DNA from: Spirochaeta sp. UBA5339
GTDB lineage: Bacteria > Spirochaetota > Spirochaetia > DSM-2461
Direction: 5' to 3'
DNA: 64,000 nucleotides
NCBI GenBank assembly: GCA_002408085.1
Contig: DHQL01000025.1
Span: 167,811 to 231,810, forward strand
Part shown: positions 51,251 to 60,648 of the stretch, in pieces
Position numbering within the stretch: the stretch's first letter is position 1
How the letters are laid out: every line of letters starts with the position of its first letter
Made by a program: the position numbers and the translations under genes
Notes under the pieces: generated by a model
The model's database searches: none
What the model was told of the DNA's origin: nothing
The model's input: only the letters and a program-made list of their open reading frames with translations

Positions 51251-52705
51251 TCAGACCTTTCTGAGAATGTCCAGAATTCTGACCATGGCAAGGGTGTCCA
51301 GACGGCAGTACTCCAGCAGTCCCCTTCTGATCTCCTCTACTTCAGCGGGATCGGTAACAGAGGGGAGGTTCTGCCATACGGAGGAGGCTTCGCCCCCGTT
51401 ATGGACTCCCGGCAGATCTCCATAGGCCTGCTCCATCTCAGGAACCAGGGCGGGAAGAACCTTTTTGATGGAGTAACTGCCCTCCATTTCGGGGTGATAG
51501 TACCACCTCTTCTGAAAGGGCTCCATCAGATCATAGAGGCGTTCCGAGAGGGATGTTAGTTTCGGCTGCAGATCGGGAAACCGGGCCGCCAGTCTGTTGA
51601 TTACACTCTTTTCAAAGGTCTTGTTGTAGGCCAGGATGGTACCCTCCTCGGGGATATCCTCAATCAGCCGCTCTGCCAGAACACGTCTGGGATCCGATTC
51701 CCGGTCCGCAAGAAACTCTTTGTGAACCAGTCTGTCTCCCTCTTCGATATGAAGGGAGTACTGAAAGGGAATCTGCTGAAATGGTTTTATTCCCGGATAC
51801 TCGGGCAGGGCCTGCTGAAAACTCTCAAAGTCCAGATGGATTACGGGAGTTTCAATCTTTGCTAGAAAATTTCTGATATTCTCCTCTTCAATATGGAGCT
51901 TTCCCTCCACCTGAAGGAGCTGCGCCTTGCCCAGACCCTCCTTCGGCAGATCCATTAAGCTGACATATCCCTTGTTGAAGAGTTCGAATTTCTCATCCAT
52001 TCTGGTGGTTGTCAGGGTAAAGACCGACTCCACGGGCACTCCGGCCAGGGTCCGCCAGCAGTAGTCATGACAGGGACACTCTGAGGGAGAGAGACAGTGC
52101 ATTCCGATCTCCCTTTCGGGTTCAGTGTTCTCCAGAAGGACCTTCATCCTCTCTATATTTTCCTCTATGGGAATCAGGTGGGGACGGATTCGCAGTGAGA
52201 GGTCTGTAATTTTGAAGAGTTCGCCCAGGTCCAGCTCCTCCTCTCTTGTATATCCCCTGTTCAGATTGATCAGGTTTACGGATTTCAGGCTCACTCCGTT
52301 TTTTTCAATGACCCAGGACTGCAGGGCCATATCGAGAACATAGCTGTCCTTAAGACTCATGGAGCTCTTCACCTCGTAGAGTTTCCAGCTTCCCTCGTCC
52401 CAGTGAAGAATATCCGCCGCCGCAAACATGCCCTCATGGATAAAGGCGGCCTCGTAGATTGTGGTGCAACCTGATTCGATCAGATACCGGGTCCTCCGGG
52501 CCATCTCTCCGGGATTTTCAGGAAGGAAGGGAATTTCAGAACCCCCGGGAAAGAGATCTCTTGCTCTGGCGCCCACGGTATGACCGGTCTGCATAATGGA
52601 CTGCTGATGGGCAGATGGTTCGGAGATCAGTTCCGGTCTTTTCCGGAAGAGCCAGAATGCCTTGGGACAGTGGAGGTACGCCATGTACTGGGATTTGGAC
52701 AGCAT
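51251..52705 (-). CDS. DUF2779 protein with Cas4-like nuclease and exonuclease-like parts
   Basis: 484 aa from ATG 52705 (MLSKSQYMAYLHCPKAFWL). N-terminal PD-(D/E)XK/Cas4-like domain (about 1-200) with Cys ligands (LHCPKAF and CLSPSECPCHDYC), then a DUF2779 domain with an RNase H-like DFESF motif (HLDFESFQQALPEYPG, about 290-305). Probably a DNA nuclease, with no partner seen. No CRISPR array is in the window. ATG 52705 lies exactly 6 nt after TATAAT (52717-52712); AAGGG is only 1 nt from the ATG, so the message may be leaderless. A longer start at 52741 is less likely. Confidence 0.8.
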   Translation of the reverse strand: MLSKSQYMAYLHCPKAFWLFRKRPELISEPSAHQQSIMQTGHTVGARARDLFPGGSEIPFLPENPGEMARRTRYLIESGCTTIYEAAFIHEGMFAAADILHWDEGSWKLYEVKSSMSLKDSYVLDMALQSWVIEKNGVSLKSVNLINLNRGYTREEELDLGELFKITDLSLRIRPHLIPIEENIERMKVLLENTEPEREIGMHCLSPSECPCHDYCWRTLAGVPVESVFTLTTTRMDEKFELFNKGYVSLMDLPKEGLGKAQLLQVEGKLHIEEENIRNFLAKIETPVIHLDFESFQQALPEYPGIKPFQQIPFQYSLHIEEGDRLVHKEFLADRESDPRRVLAERLIEDIPEEGTILAYNKTFEKSVINRLAARFPDLQPKLTSLSERLYDLMEPFQKRWYYHPEMEGSYSIKKVLPALVPEMEQAYGDLPGVHNGGEASSVWQNLPSVTDPAEVEEIRRGLLEYCRLDTLAMVRILDILRKV

Positions 52706-52800
52706 GCCCTTATTATAGGGGTTGCCTCGGGTTTGTTCCATTCGGAATAGATTTGAAATCCTGCTTTACCAGCGGCCGGGACCGGGAGATAATAACCGGC

Positions 52801-54600
52801 ATGGAAAACAAGGATAGAGAGCAGACAACAGTATGGGGAGAGAATCTGGACAGGACTCTTCCATTGAATGAATACCCCCGACCCAATCTGGTCCGGGAGA
52901 GATGGATAAACCTTAATGGTCTCTGGGAGTATGCTGTGACCGGATCAGGAGAGAACTTTCCCGACCGGCCCGATGGGGATATTCTGGTTCCCTTCAGCAT
53001 TGAAACCCCTCTCTCCGGTGCGGCAAGAGCGCTGCAGCCGGAAAAGGTTCTCCGGTACAGACGAACCTTTACGATCCCCGGGGAGTGGGAGGGCAGCGCG
53101 GTACGTCTGAATTTTGAGGCAGTGGACTGGAAATGCCGCTGCTTTATCAACGGCAGGGCTGCCGGTGAGCACCGGGGAGGATATATACCATTCGGCTTTG
53201 ATATCTCATCTCTTCTGGAACCCGGTGAGAACTCCCTGGAAGTAATGGTAGAGGACCCCACTGACAGCGGCCTTCAGCAGAGGGGGAAACAGGTCCTCGA
53301 TCCCGGCTATATCTACTATACCGCCACAAGCGGTATCTGGCAGACGGTATGGTTGGAGCCTGTTCCCGGGGAGAATTCTATCGAGAACTTTATCTGCCTC
53401 CCCGGTAAGGAGGGCTTCTCCGTAAAGGTCGAGGCCCTGAAGAGGGGGATTGCGGAGGTGGAGGTTCTGGAAGAGGGGAAATCTGCGGGCAGAGTAAGTG
53501 GCGCTGCGGGGGAGTCCCTTCTCCTGCCTCTCGAATCTCCCCGGTTCTGGTCGCCGGAGGATCCCTTTCTCTACGAGGTCAGGGTCAGACTCATCACTTC
53601 TTCGGGAGAGCTGGTGGAGGAGATCTCCTCCTATACGGCCTATAGACATATAACCCGGAAAGCGGGGAGAGACGGTCATGAACGGTTCTGTCTGAACGGG
53701 AAGGCAGTCTTTCTTCACGGTCCCCTTGATCAGGGGTACTGGCCTGAATCGGGCATGACCGCCCCCTCGGACGATGCCCTTGTCTTTGATATTCAGAGAA
53801 TGAAAGAACTGGGATTCAATATGATCCGGAAGCATATCAAGATCGAGTCCCGCCGCTGGTATTACCATGCCGACAGGCTGGGGATGATGGTTATTCAGGA
53901 TATGGTTTCCGGCGGGAAGAACAGGGCCGTGCCGGCGTCCCTCTATGTGGCAGGAGTTCTGGGACGAGGTGAGACCGATACGAAACCCCGGGATCACCGC
54001 AAGTCAGGGAGGGAGAGCCTTGAGAACCGTGAAGAGTACGCAGATGAGCTGACCCGGATGATCAGGCTCCTTATTAATCACCCCTCCATAGTCTGCTGGG
54101 TTCCCTTCAATGAGTCCTGGGGGCAGTTTGACTCCCTAAAGATGACAGAGCTTGTCCGAAGTCTCGATCCGACCCGTCTTGTGGACCATGCCTCTGGATG
54201 GATAGATCAGGGGGGAGGGGACTTCTACTCACAGCACCGCGACAAACTGAAGCTGAACAGAAAGAGCAGAAGGGAGAAGAGAATCCATATGCTCTCGGAG
54301 TACGGCGGGTACAATCTGAATGCTCCCGGGCATATGTGGGATGAAAAGAAGAAGTTCGGATACAGGGTATTAGAGAGCAGATGTGACTATGAAGCAGCTC
54401 TGGAAAGTCTGATTCTCCGGCAGTTGATTCCTCTTATTCCCAAAGGGCTTTCCGCCGCCGTCTACACTCAGCTCAGCGATGTTGAGATTGAGTCCAACGG
54501 TTTTTTTACCTATGACAGAAGGGTTCTGAAATGCGGAGAAGAGTTTCTGCTTGAATTGAACAATAGCATTTACAGGTCTTTTGAGGAGTTCTGTCTCTAA
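52801..54600 (+). CDS. Glycoside hydrolase family 2 protein
   Basis: 599 aa from ATG 52801. Sugar-binding jelly-roll domain (about 20-180), an immunoglobulin-like middle, and a TIM barrel (about 285-599). The acid/base is Glu in PFNESWGQFD and the nucleophile is probably Glu in MLSEYGGYN. Known members include beta-galactosidase, beta-glucuronidase and beta-mannosidase; the exact substrate cannot be read. No signal peptide. It diverges from the DUF2779 gene. An upstream in-frame extension to 52615 overlaps that gene and is rejected. Confidence 0.9.
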   Translation: MENKDREQTTVWGENLDRTLPLNEYPRPNLVRERWINLNGLWEYAVTGSGENFPDRPDGDILVPFSIETPLSGAARALQPEKVLRYRRTFTIPGEWEGSAVRLNFEAVDWKCRCFINGRAAGEHRGGYIPFGFDISSLLEPGENSLEVMVEDPTDSGLQQRGKQVLDPGYIYYTATSGIWQTVWLEPVPGENSIENFICLPGKEGFSVKVEALKRGIAEVEVLEEGKSAGRVSGAAGESLLLPLESPRFWSPEDPFLYEVRVRLITSSGELVEEISSYTAYRHITRKAGRDGHERFCLNGKAVFLHGPLDQGYWPESGMTAPSDDALVFDIQRMKELGFNMIRKHIKIESRRWYYHADRLGMMVIQDMVSGGKNRAVPASLYVAGVLGRGETDTKPRDHRKSGRESLENREEYADELTRMIRLLINHPSIVCWVPFNESWGQFDSLKMTELVRSLDPTRLVDHASGWIDQGGGDFYSQHRDKLKLNRKSRREKRIHMLSEYGGYNLNAPGHMWDEKKKFGYRVLESRCDYEAALESLILRQLIPLIPKGLSAAVYTQLSDVEIESNGFFTYDRRVLKCGEEFLLELNNSIYRSFEEFCL

Positions 54601-54605
54601 GTCAG

Positions 54606-56519
54606 CTACTCCAGGGTGTTAATGGTCTGAAGCATCTGATCGATGTGGTCCATCAGTCCCTTTATCCTTGTGGTATGGCTGGACATCTCGTTTTCAATAG
54701 TCCTTGAAGAGCTGGTCAGCTGATTTATGGAACTGTTGATTTCGCTGCTCAGGGAGTTGGCATTTATCTGGTTCTCATTAATCTGCCCCACCTTAAATTT
54801 TAGGGTATCCATCCGCTTGATAACATCACTTACTGCTTCCTTGCTTATTTTGACATGCTCCTGGGTTTTATCGGCCAGTTTCTTTACTTCCTTGGCAATA
54901 ACTGAGAATCCGCCGCGGGACTTCCCGGCCCTTGCGGCCTCAATGGAGGCATTAAAACCAAGGATGTTTGTCTGACCCGCTATATCCACAATATCATAGA
55001 GGACGGTTTCGACACTGTTTGCACTTCTGCCCAGATGTTCCAGCTCCCTTGAAATGTTGAGTCCTTCATCCTTGGACTGATTTATCCTTGAGTATAGATT
55101 TTCAAAGTCCCGGTTGATCAGTTCAATGATCCTGTCGCTCTCAATGGCCTTCTGCTTTGACTCTTCAATAAAGTCGGACATCATATCGATGCTCTTCCGG
55201 CTGGTCTCCCAGACCCTGTCCTTTATCAGAACAATGTTATTCATCTGGTTCAGTCTGCGCTGCAGGAAGAACTCCTTGAAACCAGAGTATTTGATAATGA
55301 AGTTATCTATGTATTCGTCATGGAATTCCTCTCCCTCCTGAATCCGGTATAGAAAGAGGGCTGTAAGGGTCTGATTGATATTGACCCCCAGGAGTTCTCC
55401 GAAGGTTGAAAAACCGGCAACCGGTACGTCCTGAAAGCAGTCTACTCCTGACAGTTTTTCACCGTTGAACAACCTTCGCAGGATGCAGTCATTAAAGACG
55501 GCTCCAAGAGGCGCTGTGTCTTTATTTCTGCTGAATCTGCGGTAATCTTCATTAACCGATTGGATAAAGTCCGTATGTTTGACCAGGTAGAGTTCATCAC
55601 CGAATGCCAGGTCACAATAAAAGTGTATGCGCCTCTCCTTGAAGTCGATCATGGAGATGGAACGGACATAGATGTCGTCATGGATCTTTATGGCAAAACT
55701 GAAATTCTGCAGATAGTTCTCCAGCTCTGATTCACTGCAGTTGAAGTGGCTGCAAAGGTAGGAAATCACATCTTTCAGATCACCGGTCTGGGGATCGATA
55801 ATACTCTTTATATAGCGCTTGGCTGGATTTGCCTGGGCAATGGTCATGGAGAAGGGTGTCATTTCAAAATTCTGGGATTTGAAAATTCCCATACCGATAT
55901 CATTTCGGAATCGAATCAGAGTGACAACGGCTTTGTTCTGCACGACCTCTTTGTTGTTATAAAGATATGTATTTTGAAAGTCCAGTTTCCCCCCTGCGGA
56001 ACCGCCTATGGTCAGACAGGGCAGTTTCCCTGATTCATAAAGGGCCTCCATGTAGAAGCTTTCACTCCTGGAGAGACCGTCAATCAGGGTGAATGCGATG
56101 CAGTGTTTATGGTCGATCTTGAAGGAGGGAGTCATGGTATCGAGTTCTTTTTTTATCCTGCTGGTTCTCTCATTCGCCTCCATGTCGGGATCATGAAGTT
56201 CAATTGTTTTGACATCGATTTTATCTATTATTTGCTCCGAAAAACCCTGAAGGACAATAGAGCCCCGGGACTCATCTGCTTCCTGATAGAGAGGGAGAGT
56301 CCGGTCAAGGTCTCTGGAACAGAGTTCTCCTGCCGTGGAGGTGCAGATTAATACGGAACTTCTGCATTTCTGCCTCAGCTTGGTTACTGTTGACTGAAAA
56401 TCCAGGTCAGGAGATATATAACCCAGTATAAGGGAGGGGATGCCGCTGAAATTCTCTTCAAGATTGATAGAATCCAATTCTCTGCTACGAAACATGATCT
56501 GCCGGATATCTTCTTGCAC
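54606..56519 (-). CDS. Soluble chemoreceptor with FIST sensor and MCP signalling domain
   Basis: 637 aa from GTG 56519, which has GGAGG 5 nt upstream (an in-frame TTG at 56531 overlaps that site). Residues about 20-230 match FIST-N and about 230-400 FIST-C, a domain pair thought to sense small molecules such as amino acids. Residues about 440-637 are an MCP signalling domain with the hairpin tip IVDIAGQTNILGFNASIEAARAG. No membrane segments, so a cytoplasmic receptor. It likely signals to CheA, although no che gene lies in the window. The fusion is informative for the FIST ligand. Confidence 0.88.
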   Translation of the reverse strand: MQEDIRQIMFRSRELDSINLEENFSGIPSLILGYISPDLDFQSTVTKLRQKCRSSVLICTSTAGELCSRDLDRTLPLYQEADESRGSIVLQGFSEQIIDKIDVKTIELHDPDMEANERTSRIKKELDTMTPSFKIDHKHCIAFTLIDGLSRSESFYMEALYESGKLPCLTIGGSAGGKLDFQNTYLYNNKEVVQNKAVVTLIRFRNDIGMGIFKSQNFEMTPFSMTIAQANPAKRYIKSIIDPQTGDLKDVISYLCSHFNCSESELENYLQNFSFAIKIHDDIYVRSISMIDFKERRIHFYCDLAFGDELYLVKHTDFIQSVNEDYRRFSRNKDTAPLGAVFNDCILRRLFNGEKLSGVDCFQDVPVAGFSTFGELLGVNINQTLTALFLYRIQEGEEFHDEYIDNFIIKYSGFKEFFLQRRLNQMNNIVLIKDRVWETSRKSIDMMSDFIEESKQKAIESDRIIELINRDFENLYSRINQSKDEGLNISRELEHLGRSANSVETVLYDIVDIAGQTNILGFNASIEAARAGKSRGGFSVIAKEVKKLADKTQEHVKISKEAVSDVIKRMDTLKFKVGQINENQINANSLSSEINSSINQLTSSSRTIENEMSSHTTRIKGLMDHIDQMLQTINTLE

Positions 56520-56648
56520 AGGAACCTCCAAGGATAATACTGATAAATGGGTTTTGTGTTTATTTATGCACCAATATAATATCGAAATAGAAATCTTACA
56601 ACAAAAAAACGATTGCTTCAGATGAGGATATCTTTATTATGAAAGAGT

Positions 56649-58664
56649 TTAGGTAACGGGGGATGTCAGATCAGCTTCGAAGACTACTACAGGATTTGCA
56701 AAACCCTTGATTTTAATACAGTCAGTAGTGAATTTATAATTTCCTTCGGGCATATGCTCCTTCACTGCCGAACTGAACATCAGCTTCCCGGGACTGCAGG
56801 CTCTTTCAAGACGGCTGGCCAGATTTACTGTTCTGCCTATGGCTGTGTATTCCATCCGGTGTCTGTTGCCGAAGCTGCCTATAATAGCCTCTCCGTAGTG
56901 CATCCCTGAGCGAACCTCAAGGTCATGATTCAGAAAACCTCTTTCTCTCCAGGCAATATTCAACTCTTTCAGAGCCCTGCTCATGGCAAAGGCCATCTGC
57001 ATACAGTGCCGTACCTGGTCTTTCGGGTTTGTCTCCAGGGGGGCTCCGAAAAACACCATTACAGAATCACCTATAAACTTGTCCAGTGTTCCTTCATATT
57101 TGAATACAAGATCCGACATAGCAGAAAGATAATCATTCAGAATTTCCGAAAATATTGTCGGATCAGCTGTATCAGACAATTCCGTAAAGCCCACAATATC
57201 CGTAAAGAACACGGTGATAGGAATCCTGCGTTTTCTGTCTATGCCTTCCAGGCCTTCATTGAGAATCCCCTCTACTATCTGAGGAGGAAGATACCGGTCT
57301 AGATCATGTCTTCTTTCAAGTTCATTGCGGTTCAGAAGAGATAACAGGGTAAAACTGAAGATTCCGCCCATCTTTTCAACGGCTGACCGGTAGGCACTGT
57401 CCAGCCGGCGTTTTCCATCAATTCGGCCCAGGAGAAGAAGACCTTTCAGTTCCGAACCAGGGGAAACAGGAACAATCAGTTCCGCTTCTTCCAGACCGGA
57501 CGGGATGATTTCCCGCCGGGAGGAGAATTCTTCATAATCAATGATTCTGCCCTCTTCTGTTAGTTGCTGAATATCGGACTTAATATCTGAGGGGATGGCC
57601 TCCACTAAATCCATCCATCCTGCAAGACGATTATCAAAAAGCATCTCCCGGGTATACTCTATCAGTTCGCTGCTGCTGGAGAGATTCCGTACGCGGTTTG
57701 AATACAGGGCAATTATGCCGCTGTAATCAGGCCTTTGAAGGATCAATCCACGAACATAGGACGGAATATAACGCTGGCCCAGATAGAAGCAGGCAAGGAC
57801 CGGAATAAGCCTTCCAAGACTGCCCAACTCATTGTTTGCTATATCCAGGGAATTGAAAAGATGGCTTATTCCTCTATAAGTCAGCCAGGTCAGTACAAGA
57901 ATCATGCTCCAGGTAAAGAGTAATCCTGTAAATTCCAGAAACCGGGTAAGCCTGACATGCATGGAAGCATAGGAGAACACCAGCAGGAATGCGATGAGTG
58001 AGACTGAACCGATGGGACCGGAGAAAATAACAATTCCGAAGTGAGGAAGAAAATCCAGAAAGGAAAGTGCAAGGAATAAAAATGAGAGAAGGATGTAGTA
58101 CACACGGTTTTTATCAAGGGGAGGACTGCACCGGTACTGTCTTATCAGAAGAATCAGCGAGAAAGCGGCCAATGAAATCAGAAGCAGGGGTGTGATAATA
58201 AAGCGGCTGTCTGCCTCGACATAGCTTCCCCAGCCTGTATCCAGTATTCGTCCTGTAAAATAGAGATCTGTCAGCCAGACAGTGGAAACGTTCAGCAGAG
58301 CCAGAACTGTGATTATTATATAGACTCCGGGATGCAGGGAGATCTGAAAAAGTTCTTTTATTGCCATCATGGCTGATATGACTAAAAGCAGGGCAAAGCT
58401 CATATTCAACCGGGCAGCTGTGAAGGGTACAACCCTCATCCAGATATGATCTGCCTCAGAATTTCCAGAGGCAAAAAGACCGGGAGCATATATTTCCATC
58501 CATAGACCGGCAGCCAGGGCCGCACATGACAAAATAACCAGAACCAGCCATCTTCGAGCCCGGTTAAAATCGCATTTGAGTAGAAAAAATATTAGTGAAA
58601 CAATTGCTGCAAATGATGCTGCCGGCAAGAGAATCACGGTTCCTCCGCTGATGAAAAATCTCAT
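56649..58664 (-). CDS. Membrane class III adenylate cyclase
   Basis: 671 aa. About eight hydrophobic segments (1-290), resembling a 7TM-type sensor, a middle region (about 300-440) with GAF-like features, and a C-terminal catalytic domain (about 475-660). FFTDIVGFTEL and FIGDSVMVFFG carry metal ligands; Lys (DKFIGD) and Thr (YTAIG) fit ATP; RTVNLASRLE provides Asn and Arg. An alternative start at GTG 58637 has GGAGG close upstream and would shorten it by 9 residues. Confidence 0.9.
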   Translation of the reverse strand: MRFFISGGTVILLPAASFAAIVSLIFFLLKCDFNRARRWLVLVILSCAALAAGLWMEIYAPGLFASGNSEADHIWMRVVPFTAARLNMSFALLLVISAMMAIKELFQISLHPGVYIIITVLALLNVSTVWLTDLYFTGRILDTGWGSYVEADSRFIITPLLLISLAAFSLILLIRQYRCSPPLDKNRVYYILLSFLFLALSFLDFLPHFGIVIFSGPIGSVSLIAFLLVFSYASMHVRLTRFLEFTGLLFTWSMILVLTWLTYRGISHLFNSLDIANNELGSLGRLIPVLACFYLGQRYIPSYVRGLILQRPDYSGIIALYSNRVRNLSSSSELIEYTREMLFDNRLAGWMDLVEAIPSDIKSDIQQLTEEGRIIDYEEFSSRREIIPSGLEEAELIVPVSPGSELKGLLLLGRIDGKRRLDSAYRSAVEKMGGIFSFTLLSLLNRNELERRHDLDRYLPPQIVEGILNEGLEGIDRKRRIPITVFFTDIVGFTELSDTADPTIFSEILNDYLSAMSDLVFKYEGTLDKFIGDSVMVFFGAPLETNPKDQVRHCMQMAFAMSRALKELNIAWRERGFLNHDLEVRSGMHYGEAIIGSFGNRHRMEYTAIGRTVNLASRLERACSPGKLMFSSAVKEHMPEGNYKFTTDCIKIKGFANPVVVFEADLTSPVT

Positions 58665-58955
58665 CCAGGATTTTTTTCACTTCCAATACTAAATGATAGA
58701 AAGAGATGCTTTCTCTGTCAAAAAAACCTGTTTTTCCTGATTTCAAGAGAGAACTGAAAAAGAGTCCGGCAATGTCTGAAATTCCTTGAAAAAAAGAAAT
58801 CTCATTGGAATCGGCAATCTAAATCTGTCTATTCTAGTAATAGAGAATTTCTGGAATATATATGAAAGGATCCGGTAACCCGGAATCACGGTGGAATATG
58901 GCTGATGCAGTTTGCCCGGAAAGGCATCTGAGTTCAGGACCACAGGAGAGATCAC
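58665..58955. other. 291-bp gap without a gene
   Basis: Holds the 5' regions of the divergent cyclase and epimerase genes. TTGGAA followed 19 bp later by TATTCT (about 58805-58835) may be an epimerase promoter, but the spacing is poor. Short open frames here lack ribosome binding sites and are not called. Confidence 0.3.
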
Positions 58956-60194
58956 ATGAAGAAGATAGCGAAATACTCAATCGGCACAGGGGACCGCTTT
59001 GCATTTTCAGCGCCTGCCCAACTGGCAGCTGTCGCAGAATCGGGAGCTGCTATTGTCTGGAACAAGTCAAACCGGGAACATCAGACCATACATTCAAGCC
59101 CTGATGATACCCGCCGGGCAGGAGAGGATGCTGTTGCTGCTCTGGGATATAAAGGGGAGTATCATTTTGATGCGGACCATATCAAAAAAGATACAGTACA
59201 GGCTTTTATCGATCACTGTGATTTTTTCACACTGGATGTGGCCGACTTTATCGGCAAACCCGTAGATCCTTCAGTAAAAAAGTCTTTTCTTGATCATATT
59301 GGGAAATATCTTGACCGGGATCTTTCTGTTGCCGGATTTAACAGTCCTGTTCACCTCAGCCGGGGATTTGCAGAAGATGTAGCAGATACATTTCTGGCGG
59401 CCGTTGTAGAAGCAGAGGGAATCTATAAAAAGATTCTTGCATCAGGCCACACTGATGATGAATGCATTATTGAAATCTCCATGGATGAAACAGAGAAGCC
59501 CCAGTCTCCCAGCGAGCTCCTTATCATATTAATGGCTGTCGCCTGGATGGGAATCCCTGTTCAGACCATTGCTCCCAAATTCAGCGGACGCTTCAATAAG
59601 GGGGTCGATTATGTGGGAAACCCGGAAGAATTTGCCCGGGAATTTGAAGATGATGTTCTTGTCATTGCCTATGGTGTAAAAGAATTTGATCTGCCGGCTA
59701 ATCTGAAGCTCAGTGTCCATTCGGGAAGTGACAAGTTTGTCATCTATCCCCATATCCGCAGGGTCATTGAAAAATATAATACGGGTCTCCATATCAAAAC
59801 TGCCGGGACCAGCTGGCTGGCAGAGGTTATCGGTCTGGCTCGCAGTGGCGGGGAGGCTCTGGATTTTGTAAAGAAACTCTATGAGGGCTGTCTGGGACGG
59901 ATCGATGAACTCTGCGCTCCCTATGCCGATGTTATCGATATTGATACAGCTGCCCTGCCTTCCACAGAAATAACCAATCTATGGACAGGTGAAGAGTTTG
60001 CCAGGGCTCTGGACCACAATCAGGCCGATGAAAAATACAACCCCAATATGCGTCAGCTTGTTCATGTGGGCTATAAACTGGCAGCGGAGCAGAAGGACAT
60101 CTACATGAAACTTCTGAAGGCCAACAGGGACAATGTATTTTCTGAAGTTAAGATGAATCTGCTGGACAGGCATATTGCACCACTTTTTCTCTGA
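58956..60194 (+). CDS. uxaE: Tagaturonate epimerase-like protein
   Basis: 412 aa. Begins KKIAKYSIGTGDRFAFSAPAQL and has SRGFAEDVADTFLAAVVEAEGIYKKI and HIKTAGTSWLAEVIGL, patterns of the UxaE (TM0440) family that interconverts D-tagaturonate and D-fructuronate in hexuronate breakdown. Assignment is by resemblance; other uronate genes are not present here. AGGAGAG lies 7 nt before the ATG. The terminator of the first repeat copy (60268-60308) could end it. Confidence 0.7.
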   Translation: MKKIAKYSIGTGDRFAFSAPAQLAAVAESGAAIVWNKSNREHQTIHSSPDDTRRAGEDAVAALGYKGEYHFDADHIKKDTVQAFIDHCDFFTLDVADFIGKPVDPSVKKSFLDHIGKYLDRDLSVAGFNSPVHLSRGFAEDVADTFLAAVVEAEGIYKKILASGHTDDECIIEISMDETEKPQSPSELLIILMAVAWMGIPVQTIAPKFSGRFNKGVDYVGNPEEFAREFEDDVLVIAYGVKEFDLPANLKLSVHSGSDKFVIYPHIRRVIEKYNTGLHIKTAGTSWLAEVIGLARSGGEALDFVKKLYEGCLGRIDELCAPYADVIDIDTAALPSTEITNLWTGEEFARALDHNQADEKYNPNMRQLVHVGYKLAAEQKDIYMKLLKANRDNVFSEVKMNLLDRHIAPLFL

Positions 60195-60245
60195 GCTGGT
60201 ACCGGTCGCGCCGGCTGTACAATGCTGCACGTCTCGCGTTGTGTA

Positions 60246-60327
60246 CTTCGAGTCACTTGCGTAGAATAAAAAAAGACCCAGCAGCCTGACGGCTACCGGG
60301 TCTTTTTTATGCCTGGAAGAGGACTCG
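60246..60327. repeat. Direct repeat copy 1: tRNA-Leu 3' end plus terminator
   Basis: 82 bp, 80 of them identical to copy 2 at 60429-60510. It contains a terminator (A run 60268-60274, GACCC...GGGTC, T run to 60308) and the last 18 bases of tRNA-Leu with its discriminator, then diverges. Confidence 0.9.
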
Positions 60328-60428
60328 CCTTTCATTCCTCGGCGTCCTGCCTCGTCATTACAGGCCGTCTCCATCCCTAAATCAGCATCCTGCTGATTTG
60401 CCCTCCAAGTATTCGGGCCGGGATTCCG

Positions 60429-60510
60429 CTTCGAGTCACTTGGGTAGAATAAAAAAAGACCCAGCAGCCTAACGGCTACCGGGTCTTTTTTATGCCTGGA
60501 AGAGGACTCG
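60429..60510. repeat. Direct repeat copy 2 (with the intact tRNA-Leu)
   Basis: The copy adjoining the complete tRNA-Leu gene. The terminator hairpin here (60451-60490) ends that gene. The two copies are 183 bp apart and 101 bp of unrelated sequence lies between them. tRNA 3' ends are common integration targets, so this may be an attachment-site relic. Confidence 0.9.
60451..60490. terminator. Terminator of tRNA-Leu (both strands)
   Basis: Seven A, GACCC-AGCC / GGCT-GGGTC stem and six T (counting into 60491). It works on either strand; the copy at 60268-60308 is nearly identical. Confidence 0.85.
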
Positions 60511-60576
60511 AACCTCCACGCCCTTGCGAGCACTAGTCCCTGAAACTAGCGTGTCTACCAATTTCACCATCCAGGC
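60493..60576 (-). tRNA. tRNA-Leu(CAG)
   Basis: Acceptor GCCTGGA/TCCAGGC with discriminator A, anticodon stem CTAGT/ACTAG with loop TTCAGGG (anticodon CAG), long variable arm (TGCTCGCAAGGGCGT) and T-arm GGAGGTTCGAGTCCTC. CCA is not encoded. Its 3' end is duplicated at 60310-60327. Confidence 0.97.
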
Positions 60577-60648
60577 AATTGGTACTCAGGGATATTACTT
60601 AAAAGAAAAAAAACTGTCAATATCACTTTGAAGGAAGTTTTCCCGAAT

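Noticed and set aside
59979..60533. 184-codon minus-strand open frame over the uxaE end and tRNA-Leu repeats
   Set aside because: It reads through the 82-bp repeats, both terminators and the tRNA; its internal repeat is only an echo of the DNA repeat.
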